Below are positions 1 to 7,683 of a stretch of DNA of 64,000 nucleotides, one piece after another. Location of the stretch: NCBI RefSeq assembly GCF_000422685.1, contig NZ_AUGN01000009.1, positions 124,001-188,000 on the forward strand, read 5' to 3'. Position numbers and translations under genes: made by a program. Under the pieces are notes generated by a model, which ran no database searches, was not told the origin of the DNA, and saw nothing but the letters and a program-made list of their open reading frames with translations. This DNA comes from Flavobacterium gelidilacus DSM 15343. GTDB taxonomy: Bacteria; Bacteroidota; Bacteroidia; Flavobacteriales; Flavobacteriaceae. How positions within the stretch are numbered: position 1 is the first letter of the stretch; each line of letters begins with the position of its first letter.

Positions 1-752
1 TAAAAACGCAAGTTTTGAGCAAAAGAGCCACTAACAGAAAAATCTACAGGAGTAGCACTAACAAAAGTACCAGTAGTATCATACTTTAAAATAAAAAAAT
101 TAATACCAGTTAACGTATTTACAAATGCACCATTTTCATAAGTCCCTTGTGGTAAAACCAGTAACCAATAACTATTTCCTAAGTTATCTACTTGAAGTCC
201 AAGGTTAGCATTTTGACTAATTCCTTGTGAAGGTGTTAAACCTGTGCTTTGAGGTCTTTTAAACCATTTCATAACCCCGTCTGAATCAAACTTTACTAAA
301 AAGAGTACTCGACAGTCTTGAGGGTTTTGTGAAATTACAACATCACCTTCAATTTGAGATAAATATGTATTATTTACACAATTAGCAAATTTGCCTCCCA
401 CATAGATATTCCCTTGACCATCTGTATCCATAAACATTCTTTCAAAACCAAACCCTCCAATTGTTTTTGACCATCTGTAAGAACCATCACATGCAAAACT
501 ACTCAATACATAATCATATTCTAATTGGCTATCGTAATAAGGCCTAGTATTACCATCTACATCTAAGCCTGTATTAGTGACTCTTGAAATGGTGTACACA
601 TTATTATTAGCATCAGTTACAACTTTGAAAGCTTGTTCAGCATCTTCATTAAAAGAAATGCTATTGTCACCTCCGCCTCGTTTCCCCCATTGAAAACTTT
701 GACTGTAGGTTATATTACTTATTATTAATGTTAGGAGTAGTAGTTTTTTCAT
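1..752 (-). CDS. Secreted beta-propeller-like repeat protein, 3' part missing
   Basis: The reading frame opens at an ATG at 752 and runs without a stop to the left edge, so about 250 residues are visible and the C-terminus lies outside. It begins with a signal peptide (MKKLLLLTLIISNITYSQ). The body carries repeated segments of the type D-x-x-G-N-x-Y-V/W (for example DGQGNIYVGG and DNLGNSYWL) alternating with LVKFDSDGVMKWF-like strands, the pattern of SBBP-type beta-propeller repeats in Bacteroidetes secreted proteins. Such proteins often end in a T9SS sorting domain, but that part is not in the window. Substrate and role are unknown. Confidence 0.8.
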   Translation of the reverse strand, partial: MKKLLLLTLIISNITYSQSFQWGKRGGGDNSISFNEDAEQAFKVVTDANNNVYTISRVTNTGLDVDGNTRPYYDSQLEYDYVLSSFACDGSYRWSKTIGGFGFERMFMDTDGQGNIYVGGKFANCVNNTYLSQIEGDVVISQNPQDCRVLFLVKFDSDGVMKWFKRPQSTGLTPSQGISQNANLGLQVDNLGNSYWLLVLPQGTYENGAFVNTLTGINFFILKYDTTGTFVSATPVDFSVSGSFAQNLRF

Positions 753-852
753 AGAATTGAAAATCAAAATGATATGGCAATATAGTAATTTTATGGCAAA
801 AATGATATGCTAAAAAACAACTTCATATTAAAAGTTCTTTTTGTTATTTTTT

Positions 853-902
853 AAAACACATAGTATCATAGAATTTATTGCTTTGAAAAGTCGCTTTGCT
901 CT
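853..902. repeat. Dispersed intergenic repeat, family A copy 1
   Basis: This stretch (word order ACACATAG..ATCATAGAATTT..GAAAAGTCGCTTTGCTCT) recurs in inverted orientation at 45450-45499 with about 45 of 50 bases matching. A weaker relative lies at 39046-39110. It lies in the 231-base gap between two minus-strand genes and codes for nothing visible. Confidence 0.7.
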
Positions 903-927
903 AAATAGTATTCAGAGGAGTTCTACC

Positions 928-960
928 AAAAAAAAAACACCTTCAAATTGAAGATGTTTA
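928..960 (-). terminator. Intrinsic terminator after the chalcone-isomerase-like gene
   Basis: Read on the minus strand, AACATCTTCAA pairs with TTGAAGGTGTT (one G-U pair) and is followed by about ten T residues. It lies just downstream of the minus-strand stop codon at 984. Confidence 0.75.
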
Positions 961-983
961 TTTATTATTTAAAGTGTTGGGAA

Positions 984-1544
984 TTATTTTCCTAACATTC
1001 CGTCTTTTAAATCGTCATCAGCTGGTTTTTTACCTAACCAAATTCCGAATAAAGCTTTTTTGAAATCGTATCCATCAATAGAACCTTTTTTTGCTCCATT
1101 TTTGTAAACAGATACTTCAGTTCCATCATACATAATGATAAAAACATCTCCTTTTACAATTTTATCTTTAAAGAATCCTTTAAATTTATCAATTTTAGTT
1201 TTTAAAGATGCTGTGTTTTTGTTGGTTGAATTATCAAATCCTTCATTTATTGCAGAAATCATTTTTTCTGAAGTGATCATTCCTGAAACAATGTTCAATT
1301 TAATTGCTGCTGCATCTTTACTATCAACAACATCTTGACCATTAGTGGTTTTTTTAGTTGTGTATAAAGATCCAACATAAAGATCCATCCAAAATTTCTC
1401 TCTAATTCCTGCACCGTTTAAAGTTAAGTCTTTACCTTCTAAAGAAAGTTTATCATCCACTTTTACTCCAGAAACTGTTTTTTGCGCATTCATTGAGAAT
1501 GTTGCGATAACTACTAATAATAAGGCTAAAATCTGCTTTTTCAT
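984..1544 (-). CDS. Chalcone isomerase-like secreted protein
   Basis: The 186-residue product has a signal peptide (about 20 residues ending FSMNAQ) and a body that matches the chalcone-isomerase-like family of bacteria: KVDDKLSLEGKDLTLNGAG, then REKFWMDLYVGSLY near residue 50, and a C-terminal KKALFGIWLGKKPADDDLK motif. In bacteria this fold is not a flavonoid enzyme; it is a periplasmic protein of uncertain, possibly lipid-binding, function. The gene stands 21 bases downstream of yihY on the same strand and has its own terminator. The family call is fairly safe, the role is not known. Confidence 0.8.
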   Translation of the reverse strand: MKKQILALLLVVIATFSMNAQKTVSGVKVDDKLSLEGKDLTLNGAGIREKFWMDLYVGSLYTTKKTTNGQDVVDSKDAAAIKLNIVSGMITSEKMISAINEGFDNSTNKNTASLKTKIDKFKGFFKDKIVKGDVFIIMYDGTEVSVYKNGAKKGSIDGYDFKKALFGIWLGKKPADDDLKDGMLGK

Positions 1545-1565
1545 GTTTATTGGTTTTAATTTTTG

Positions 1566-2495
1566 TTAAATATATAAATTTTTTCTTTTCAATTTGTTAA
1601 TTGCTGCATTTAATTCGAATCCTAATAAAAGAACCATACAGTTAATCCATATGTAAAACATAAGAACAAGAAGTGTGCCAATTGAACCATATAATTCATT
1701 ATATCGAGCAAACTTCTCTACGTAGATTCCAAATACGTAAGAAGAAAGTATAATTAAAATTGTAGTAAATATAGCTCCTGAACTAATGAATTTAATTTTA
1801 GCCGTTTCTTTAGTTCCATATTTATATAAGGTTGAAGTTGTAATTAAAATCATTAAAATTACAAATGCATATCTTCCCCATTCTATTAATGAAATATTAT
1901 CTGAAAAATAATCTTGAATTTTAATTTTTTGAATAAAGACTTCAAAAACAATAATAGCAGCAACGGTTATTAATAAAAGTAGTGAAAGTATCAATGATAA
2001 GGCTAATGAAATTAGATATTGTTTAAAATAACTCCTTGTTAATGTAATATGCTCACTCATTTCAAATCCTCCTAAAATTGCATTTACACCATTAGTCATT
2101 AAAAAAATAGAAAGTATAAAACCACTTGATAATAAACCTTGATAACTGTTGTTTAAAATATCCATTATAATTTTATCAATAGCTTCAAAAGTATTTGGAG
2201 GAACATTTTGAGCTATAAAATTAATAAAATCTACTTGAAAGTCTTTTATAGGAATGTAAGGAATCAAATTCAGAATAAATAAAGCAAAAGGAAACAAAGC
2301 CATAAAAAAACTAAATGCAATAGCACTAGCTCTGTATGAAAATGCCCCTTTAAAAATTCCTAAAATATATAACTCAAGGATATCATAAAGTGACATTCCT
2401 TCTATTAAGGACTTAAATTTTATCTCTTTGGTAAAACGAACTAATTGTCTTACAACAGGGATTTTTTCGAGTTTTTGTTCTATTAATTCTGACAT
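1566..2495 (-). CDS. YihY/BrkB family inner-membrane protein
   Basis: The 309-residue protein has six hydrophobic segments, starting with LYILGIFKGAFSYRASAIAF and ending with YIWINCMVLLLGFELNAAI, the layout of the YihY/BrkB family. The region SYRASAIAFSFFMALFPF is the most typical family block. These proteins were once called RNase BN by mistake; no nuclease activity belongs to them. Substrate and function remain uncertain. It sits 4 bases downstream of nadC on the same strand, so the two are probably cotranscribed. Confidence 0.85.
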   Translation of the reverse strand: MSELIEQKLEKIPVVRQLVRFTKEIKFKSLIEGMSLYDILELYILGIFKGAFSYRASAIAFSFFMALFPFALFILNLIPYIPIKDFQVDFINFIAQNVPPNTFEAIDKIIMDILNNSYQGLLSSGFILSIFLMTNGVNAILGGFEMSEHITLTRSYFKQYLISLALSLILSLLLLITVAAIIVFEVFIQKIKIQDYFSDNISLIEWGRYAFVILMILITTSTLYKYGTKETAKIKFISSGAIFTTILIILSSYVFGIYVEKFARYNELYGSIGTLLVLMFYIWINCMVLLLGFELNAAINKLKRKNLYI

Positions 2496-2499
2496 AAAT

Positions 2500-3357
2500 T
2501 TATAAAGCCTTTAAGCTCAAATCTAAATTATAAACTGAATGTGTTAAAGCGCCAGAAGATATATAATCAACGCCACACAAAGCATAATCGCAAATGGTTT
2601 TTTCGTTGATATTTCCTGATGATTCTGTTAGACATTTATCACCAATAAAAGCTACAGCCTTTTTAGTTGTTTCGAAATCAAAGTTATCTAATAATATTCT
2701 ATAAACTCCACCAGCTTCTATAATTTGTTCGACTTCATTCATATCTCTTGCTTCCACAATAATTTTTAAATCTTTATTATTGTCTTTTAGATATTGTTTT
2801 GTTTTTTCAATCGCTTGAGAAATTCCTCCAGCAAAATCAATGTGATTGTCTTTTAACATAATCATGTCATACAAAGCAAATCGATGATTTTCTCCACCAC
2901 CAATTTTTACAGCCCATTTTTCAGTAGCTCGAAAGCCTGGAGTTGTTTTTCTAGTATCTAATATTTTTGCTTTTGCATCACCAATTAAATCTACAAACAT
3001 TTTGGTTTTTGTTGCAATTGCACTCATTCTTTGCATTGAATTTAAAACCAAACGTTCTGCCTTTAAAATCGATTGTGATCTTCCAGAAACATGAAAAACG
3101 ATATCTCCGTATTTTACTTTTTCACCATCATTGATAAACGTTTCTACTTCCATGTCAGAATCTACGTAATTGAAAATCATTTTGGCAAATTCGACACCAG
3201 CGATAATTCCGTTATCTTTTACCAAAAGTTTAGCTTTTCCTTGTGCTTCTTTTGGAATACAAGCTAAGGAACTATGATCCCCATCACCAACGTCTTCGCG
3301 AATGGCATTTGAAATTATTATATCTAATTCTGTATTAAATTGTGCTTCTGAAATCAT
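2500..3357 (-). CDS. nadC: Nicotinate-nucleotide pyrophosphorylase (carboxylating)
   Basis: Quinolinate phosphoribosyltransferase of de novo NAD synthesis: it joins quinolinate and PRPP to give nicotinate mononucleotide, CO2 and pyrophosphate in the cytoplasm. The 285-residue length is standard. Diagnostic blocks are the early IREDVGDGDHSS segment, LDTRKTTPGFR followed by KWAVKIGGGENHR (substrate-binding Arg, Lys and His residues), MLKDNHI and the late ESSGNI and DYISSGALTHS. The gene is followed at 4 bases by yihY, a neighbour arrangement common in flavobacteria. No nadA or nadB is visible in the window. Confidence 0.95.
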   Translation of the reverse strand: MISEAQFNTELDIIISNAIREDVGDGDHSSLACIPKEAQGKAKLLVKDNGIIAGVEFAKMIFNYVDSDMEVETFINDGEKVKYGDIVFHVSGRSQSILKAERLVLNSMQRMSAIATKTKMFVDLIGDAKAKILDTRKTTPGFRATEKWAVKIGGGENHRFALYDMIMLKDNHIDFAGGISQAIEKTKQYLKDNNKDLKIIVEARDMNEVEQIIEAGGVYRILLDNFDFETTKKAVAFIGDKCLTESSGNINEKTICDYALCGVDYISSGALTHSVYNLDLSLKAL

Positions 3358-3401
3358 GCTAAAAATTTTATGATGCTAAAATAAGCAAAAGTTTTACTAT
3401 T

Positions 3402-3432
3402 AAAATAAAAACCACGCAAAAAGCATGGTTCT
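3402..3432 (-). terminator. Terminator after the redoxin gene pair
   Basis: On the minus strand AACCATGC and GCGTGGTT form a short hairpin (one G-U pair) with a T-rich tail (TTTTATTTT). It lies between the stop of the thioredoxin gene at 3458 and the start of nadC at 3357. Confidence 0.6.
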
Positions 3433-3457
3433 TAAATCAATTTATTATGTTTTAGGA

Positions 3458-4069
3458 TTAAGCTTTTATAGAACAACCAATAGCTTTAGTAGTTTTAACT
3501 TCTACTTCTTTTCCTTTTAAAAGTGAATTTACAGCATCTTCGACATATTTTACTTTAACGGCTTTTTCATCTTCATAATTATCGTCAATTGCTCCAATGT
3601 ATTTTACAATGTTGCCTTTAGCTGTTTTCTCTAAAATATAAACATGTGGTGTTTTTGTAGCACCATATTGAGGATATATTTTTTGCCCTTCATCAAATAA
3701 ATAAGGAAACGTAAACCCTTTTTCTTTCGCTCTAACAATCATTTTATCAAAACTATCATCTTGATTTTTTTCAGGATTATTTGGATTAATAGCTATCACA
3801 GGATACCCTAATTTCTTGTATTTTTTATCTAAAGCAACGATTCTTTCTTCATAAGCTTTTGCATAAGGACAATGATTCGTTGTAAAAATCACGACAAAAC
3901 CTTTAGCGTCTTTATAATCTTTTAAAGAAACCATTTTGTTGTCAATGTTTTTTAACGAGAAATCTGTGGCAACATCACCTATTTCATAACCTGCTGCAGT
4001 GTCTTTTGTTGTAAAGGCAAAAATAAATACACCAACTAATCCTAATAGAGCAATTCTAAATTTTTTCAT
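3458..4069 (-). CDS. Exported thioredoxin-family protein with a CPYA site
   Basis: The 203-residue protein has an N-terminal signal/anchor segment (ALLGLVGVFIFAFTT) and an AhpC/TSA-type redoxin fold: DFSLKNIDNKMVSLKDYKDAKG, then TTNHCPYAKAY with Cys67. The second Cys of a CxxC is replaced by Ala, so this is a single-Cys site. A second Cys (about 199) sits in the C-terminal tail IGCSIKA and could be a resolving partner. It lies 12 bases downstream of a TlpA-like gene on the same strand, so the two probably act in the periplasm together. The redox partner and substrate are unknown. Confidence 0.85.
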   Translation of the reverse strand: MKKFRIALLGLVGVFIFAFTTKDTAAGYEIGDVATDFSLKNIDNKMVSLKDYKDAKGFVVIFTTNHCPYAKAYEERIVALDKKYKKLGYPVIAINPNNPEKNQDDSFDKMIVRAKEKGFTFPYLFDEGQKIYPQYGATKTPHVYILEKTAKGNIVKYIGAIDDNYEDEKAVKVKYVEDAVNSLLKGKEVEVKTTKAIGCSIKA

Positions 4070-4081
4070 TTTTCTTTTTTT

Positions 4082-4615
4082 TTAATTTATAAACGATTTA
4101 ACTTCTTTTTCTAAGGCTTCATATTCAAACGATTGTTCGTAAAACTTTCGCTGATTTTTATTAACAATCAATGTGGCTGGAATAGCTCCAGACCAATCTT
4201 TATCTATTTTTTCAATCCAACTATTGGCATCTGGATCGTTTAACAATATTACTTCAACATTCATTTTCTTCTTTTCTAAAAAAGGCAACAAACTCTTTTC
4301 AATAGATTTTGAAAAATCTAAACTAACTAAAACCAATTTAAAAGGTTTGTCTTTGTAAGCTTCTTGTAATTTTAAAAAACTAGGCAATTCTTTAACACAA
4401 GGTGCACACCAAGTTGCCCAAAAATTATAAACATAAGTGGTGTCATTTTTCACGTTCATGTAAGCTTCTAAACCTTCATAATCAAACGATTTTACTTCGT
4501 AATTAGCACTTTTATATATTTTCAACGGCTTTGGAATTTCATTTTCTTGAGCTACAGATGTAAGTCCAAAAAACATAAAAAACATTAAGGATAAAATTGA
4601 AAACGAAAACTTCAT
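4082..4615 (-). CDS. TlpA-like periplasmic thiol-disulfide oxidoreductase
   Basis: The 177-residue product carries a signal peptide (about 22 residues, ending SVAQ) and a thioredoxin-fold domain with the active site WATWCAPCVKELP at Cys70 and Cys73. The cis-Pro loop is AIPATLIV. This is the TlpA/ResA type, which reduces disulfides outside the cytoplasm. It is the first gene of a two-gene unit with the CPYA redoxin downstream. The fold is certain; the client protein is not. Confidence 0.88.
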   Translation of the reverse strand: MKFSFSILSLMFFMFFGLTSVAQENEIPKPLKIYKSANYEVKSFDYEGLEAYMNVKNDTTYVYNFWATWCAPCVKELPSFLKLQEAYKDKPFKLVLVSLDFSKSIEKSLLPFLEKKKMNVEVILLNDPDANSWIEKIDKDWSGAIPATLIVNKNQRKFYEQSFEYEALEKEVKSFIN

Positions 4616-4731
4616 ATACTACTTATTTAATTTCAAAATTAATCAATTCAATACTTAATAGTAGTCACTTTAACATAACTTTATTGCAACTTCTTCGCTT
4701 CAAAATGCTTATTTTTACCAAAATTATTAAA

Positions 4732-5304
4732 ATGAGTGATTACATAGTTGGAGAAAAATATGAAGGCAAAATTTTTGAAGAAGCTGACATAAAATACAAA
4801 GAATTTGAAGATTGTCAATTTATAAATTGTGACTTTACAAGTTGTACTTTTCAAAATGAAACTTTTGTAGATTGTACGTTTACAGATTGTAATTTCAAAA
4901 ACACTAGAATCAATTATGTTTCTCTTCGTGATGTTTTATTCATTAAATGTAATTTTACAAGTGTGAATTTTGCCATGACAGATCAAGTTTTATATCATTT
5001 TAACTTTCAGGATTGTATTTTAGATTATGCTCAATTTTACAAGCTGAAACTCAAAAAAATGCGTTTTGACAATTGTAGTATGGTTGCCGTTGACTTTATG
5101 GAAACTGATTTAACCGAAAGTATTTTTAACAAATGCGATTTAAGAAGAAGTGTTTTTAGTAACACTATTGCCAATAAAGCAGATTTTCACACTAGTTACA
5201 ATTATGTGATTGATCCAGAAAACAATAAACTTAAAAAAGCACAGTTTTCAACAGATGGCTTAAAAGGTTTGCTAGAAAAATACGATTTAGTAATAAGAGA
5301 TTAA
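4732..5304 (+). CDS. Pentapeptide-repeat protein
   Basis: The frame can be extended to 4597, but the likely start is the ATG at 4732 (MSDYIVGEKYEGKIF), giving 190 residues with no odd N-terminal tail. From about residue 25 it is a run of five-residue A(D/N)LXX-like units, here rich in Cys and Phe: CQFINCDFTSCTF, CTFTDCNFKN, CDLRRSVFSN. Such repeats fold into a right-handed quadrilateral beta-helix. No signal peptide is visible, so it is probably cytoplasmic. Some family members mimic DNA and protect gyrase; nothing here shows that role. The trp promoter begins right after its stop. Confidence 0.85.
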   Translation: MSDYIVGEKYEGKIFEEADIKYKEFEDCQFINCDFTSCTFQNETFVDCTFTDCNFKNTRINYVSLRDVLFIKCNFTSVNFAMTDQVLYHFNFQDCILDYAQFYKLKLKKMRFDNCSMVAVDFMETDLTESIFNKCDLRRSVFSNTIANKADFHTSYNYVIDPENNKLKKAQFSTDGLKGLLEKYDLVIRD

Positions 5305-5311
5305 CACAAAA

Positions 5312-5344
5312 TTTGTTTTTTACAAAATAGTTTATATATATTTG
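5312..5344 (+). promoter_or_regulatory. Promoter of the trp operon
   Basis: A TTG at 5313-5315 and TATATTTG at 5337-5344 match the Bacteroidetes consensus TTG-N(17-23)-TAnnTTTG with a 21-base spacer. Transcription should start around 5349, just before the leader peptide. Confidence 0.75.
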
Positions 5345-5361
5345 CATAAGAAATAAAAAAC

Positions 5362-5418
5362 ATGAACACATTTTTAAACAATACTTGGTGGTGGAACAAC
5401 TTACTTCAAACGTCGTGA
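5362..5418 (+). CDS. trpL: trp operon leader peptide
   Basis: An 18-codon frame (MNTFLNNTWWWNNLLQTS, then TGA) lies 18 bases after the promoter -7 element and before an intrinsic terminator that precedes trpE. Three successive Trp codons (5386-5394) in an 18-residue peptide are the hallmark of a transcription-attenuation leader: ribosome stalling at these codons under Trp shortage would decide the downstream RNA fold. The stop codon overlaps the predicted antiterminator strand GTCGTGA (5412-5418). The start is preceded by an A-rich stretch rather than a Shine-Dalgarno, as usual in this phylum. Translation is inferred, but the arrangement leaves little doubt. Confidence 0.88.
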   Translation: MNTFLNNTWWWNNLLQTS

Positions 5419-5490
5419 GCGAATCCTCTATAGTATAATTTAAACTAATACATATAAAAGGCTTGTCAATCACGACAAGCCTTTTTTTTT
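5412..5490 (+). promoter_or_regulatory. Transcription attenuator of the trp operon (antiterminator/terminator)
   Basis: The terminator is a perfect 12-bp hairpin: 5456-5467 pairs with 5474-5485 around a six-base loop, and its 3' arm runs into a T tract ending at 5490. GTCGTGA at 5412-5418 is exactly complementary to TCACGAC at 5470-5476, which spans the loop and the top of the terminator 3' arm. If a ribosome stalls at the Trp codons, GTCGTGA is free and can block the terminator. If it reaches the stop codon it covers GTCGTGA and the terminator forms. The bases are seen; the mechanism is inferred. Confidence 0.82.
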
Positions 5491-5535
5491 ATTCTGAATT
5501 TACTCGTTCTGAATTTATTTCAGGAGTTCAGAATC
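5491..5535 (-). repeat. TTCAG dispersed repeat, copy inside the trp leader
   Basis: Read on the minus strand this begins GATTCTGAA and continues CTGAAATAAATTCAG, aligning over its whole 45 bases with 52665-52709 (plus strand) and with 33408-33452 (minus strand). It fills the gap between the attenuator T tract and trpE. Confidence 0.8.
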
Positions 5536-5558
5536 TCATCAAAATAAAAAAAACAGAA

Positions 5559-6959
5559 ATGAAAACATATAAATTACAAACAAATTACAAACAAATTCTA
5601 GCAGATACGATTACACCTGTTAGCGTTTACTTAAAGATTAGAGATAAATTTCCAAATAGCATTTTACTAGAAAGTTCAGATTATCATGGAAATGAAAACA
5701 GTTTTTCATACATCTGTTTTAATCCAATAGCTTCTATAAAAGTTGAAGATCAAAAAATTGAAACTAATTTTCCTGATGGATTTTCTGAAATCATTCCAAT
5801 AGATAAAAATGTTAACGTAGCGAATGAAATAGAACAGTTTTCAAAACAATTCATTACTGATGAAAATAATTTTAAATTCATCAATCAAGGTCTTTTTGGT
5901 TATATAGCTTATGATGCGATTCAACATTTTGAAACTATAAAAATTGCTCAAAAATCTACAGAAAATAAGATTCCTGAAATTTATTATGCGGTTTATCAAA
6001 ATATAATTGCGATAAACCATTTCAAAAATGAAGCTTATATTTTTTGTCATTCGTATGAAAATGAAAATAACATTGAAGAAATTCATCAATTATTACAATC
6101 GAGAAATTTTGCTTCTTTTAACTTTACAAAAAATGGTGAAGTAGTGTCAAACTTAACAGATTCTGATTTTAAAAATTACGTGACTTTAGCCAAAAAGCAT
6201 TGCCAACGTGGTGATGTTTTTCAACTGGTTTTATCTAGACGTTTTTCGCAGGATTTCAAAGGTGATGAGTTTAATGTGTATCGTGCTTTAAGAAGCATCA
6301 ATCCTTCTCCTTACCTATTCTATTTCGATTATGGAAATTTTAAAATATTTGGGTCTTCACCTGAAGCACAATTGGTCATTAAAGATAATCATGCAGAAAT
6401 TCATCCAATTGCTGGAACTTTCAAACGAACAGGAAATGATGAAGATGATGCCATTTTAGCTAAAAAGTTAAATGAAGACAAAAAAGAAAACAGCGAACAC
6501 GTAATGTTGGTCGATTTAGCCAGAAATGATTTAAGCAGAAGTTGCAATGAAGTGAAAGTTGAAAAATATAAAGAAGTTCAGTTTTTCTCGCACGTGATAC
6601 ATTTAGTTTCTAAAGTCACAGGAAAATTAAAACCCAATCATCCTTTTATGGAATTGGTTGCCAAAACTTTTCCTGCAGGAACTTTATCTGGTGCTCCAAA
6701 ACACAAAGCCATGCAATTAATCGAATCTATTGAGAAAACAAATCGTAGTTTTTATGGTGGTGCAATTGGTTTCATGGATTTTGAAGGCAATTTTAATCAC
6801 GCAATTATGATTCGAAGCTTTTTAAGTAAAAATCATACTTTACACTTTCAAGCTGGAGCCGGAATTGTAGCGGATTCATCAGAAGAAAACGAAACTCAAG
6901 AAGTTTATAATAAATTAGGTGCTTTGCAAAAAGCCTTAGATTTAGCTGAAACGATTTAA
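5559..6959 (+). CDS. trpE: Anthranilate synthase component I
   Basis: Converts chorismate and ammonia (from TrpG) to anthranilate, the first step of Trp synthesis. The frame opens further upstream, but that part is the attenuator and repeat, so the ATG at 5559 (MKTYKLQTNYK) is chosen, giving 466 residues. The N-terminal LLES motif (ILLESSDYHG) is the usual Trp feedback-binding element, so enzyme-level inhibition is likely in addition to attenuation. The chorismate-binding C-terminal half shows FGSSPEAQLV, HPIAGTFKR, VDLARNDLSR and GTLSGAPKHKAMQLI. It is the first structural gene of trpEGDCFBA. Confidence 0.96.
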   Translation: MKTYKLQTNYKQILADTITPVSVYLKIRDKFPNSILLESSDYHGNENSFSYICFNPIASIKVEDQKIETNFPDGFSEIIPIDKNVNVANEIEQFSKQFITDENNFKFINQGLFGYIAYDAIQHFETIKIAQKSTENKIPEIYYAVYQNIIAINHFKNEAYIFCHSYENENNIEEIHQLLQSRNFASFNFTKNGEVVSNLTDSDFKNYVTLAKKHCQRGDVFQLVLSRRFSQDFKGDEFNVYRALRSINPSPYLFYFDYGNFKIFGSSPEAQLVIKDNHAEIHPIAGTFKRTGNDEDDAILAKKLNEDKKENSEHVMLVDLARNDLSRSCNEVKVEKYKEVQFFSHVIHLVSKVTGKLKPNHPFMELVAKTFPAGTLSGAPKHKAMQLIESIEKTNRSFYGGAIGFMDFEGNFNHAIMIRSFLSKNHTLHFQAGAGIVADSSEENETQEVYNKLGALQKALDLAETI

Positions 6960-7042
6960 AAAAAGTTTCAAGTTTCAGGTTTCAGATTAGTTGAGCCTTC
7001 AAACATGAAACAAAAAAAACAATTATGAAACAAAAAATAATT

Positions 7043-7606
7043 ATGAAAATAGTAGTCATAGATAATTACGATAGTTTTACATATAATTTAGTCCATTATT
7101 TAGAAGATTTAAATGCCGAAGTTACCGTATTTCGGAACGATGAATTCGAACTAGATGAACTAGAAAAATTCGATAAAATTTTACTTTCACCTGGACCAGG
7201 AATTCCAGATGAAGCTGGTTTACTGAAAGATGTGATAAAGAAATTTGCTTCAACCAAAAGCATTTTTGGAGTTTGCCTAGGCTTACAAGCCATTGGTGAA
7301 GTTTTTGGAGGAACATTAACGAATTTAGAGAAAGTCTATCATGGTGTGGCTACGAAAGTCACGCAAACAGAAGAGGATTTTATTTTTAATGATCTACCAA
7401 AAGAAACGGAAGTTGGAAGATACCATTCTTGGGTTGTTTCCAACGAAAACCTTCCAGAAGATTTAATCGTAACTAGTGTGGACGAAAACGGACAAATTAT
7501 GTCCATGAAACATGCTAAGTATGATGTTCGTGGTGTTCAATATCATCCAGAAAGTGTCTTGACTCCAAACGGTAAAAAGATATTAGAAAATTGGCTTAAG
7601 AATTAG
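7043..7606 (+). CDS. trpG: Anthranilate synthase component II (glutamine amidotransferase)
   Basis: Supplies ammonia from glutamine to TrpE. An upstream in-frame ATG at 7025 exists, but MKIVVIDNYDSFTYN from 7043 is the canonical class I amidotransferase N-terminus, so 187 residues are proposed. The catalytic triad is visible: Cys78 in GVCLGLQ, His168 and Glu170 in YHPES. The oxyanion-loop block LLSPGPGIPDEAG is intact. The 83-base gap after trpE contains a TTTCAAGTTTCAGGTTTCAG-type repetitive patch. It is a stand-alone subunit, not fused to trpE or trpD. Confidence 0.95.
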   Translation: MKIVVIDNYDSFTYNLVHYLEDLNAEVTVFRNDEFELDELEKFDKILLSPGPGIPDEAGLLKDVIKKFASTKSIFGVCLGLQAIGEVFGGTLTNLEKVYHGVATKVTQTEEDFIFNDLPKETEVGRYHSWVVSNENLPEDLIVTSVDENGQIMSMKHAKYDVRGVQYHPESVLTPNGKKILENWLKN

Positions 7607-7683
7607 TATTCAGTGTTCAGTAATTAGTGTTCAGTCAATAAATTTTAGCATCGCGAGATGCTGAACTAAATTCAGCATAAAAA
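7605..7683 (+). repeat. Intergenic repeat patch with GNRA-loop hairpin before trpD
   Basis: The gap holds a direct repeat of GTGTTCAGT (7612 and 7628 regions) and then AGCATC-GCGA-GATGCT (7647-7662), a six-bp hairpin with a GNRA-type tetraloop, followed by TGAACTAAATTCAGCATAA. A related hairpin with a GAAA loop (GCATC-GAAA-GATGC) sits at 56068-56081 before another start codon. Confidence 0.55.

Noticed and set aside
1566..2495. Ribonuclease BN
   Set aside because: The old label was assigned to this family by mistake; the protein is a six-helix membrane protein without nuclease motifs.
3458..4069. Classical thioredoxin with CxxC
   Set aside because: The active site is CPYA, so the second Cys is absent; a single-Cys redoxin is the correct reading.
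5231..5473. Minus-strand 80-residue frame over the trp leader
   Set aside because: It overlaps the pentapeptide gene end, promoter and leader peptide, has a low-complexity Leu/Phe/Cys make-up and no start context. It is a shadow of the leader region.
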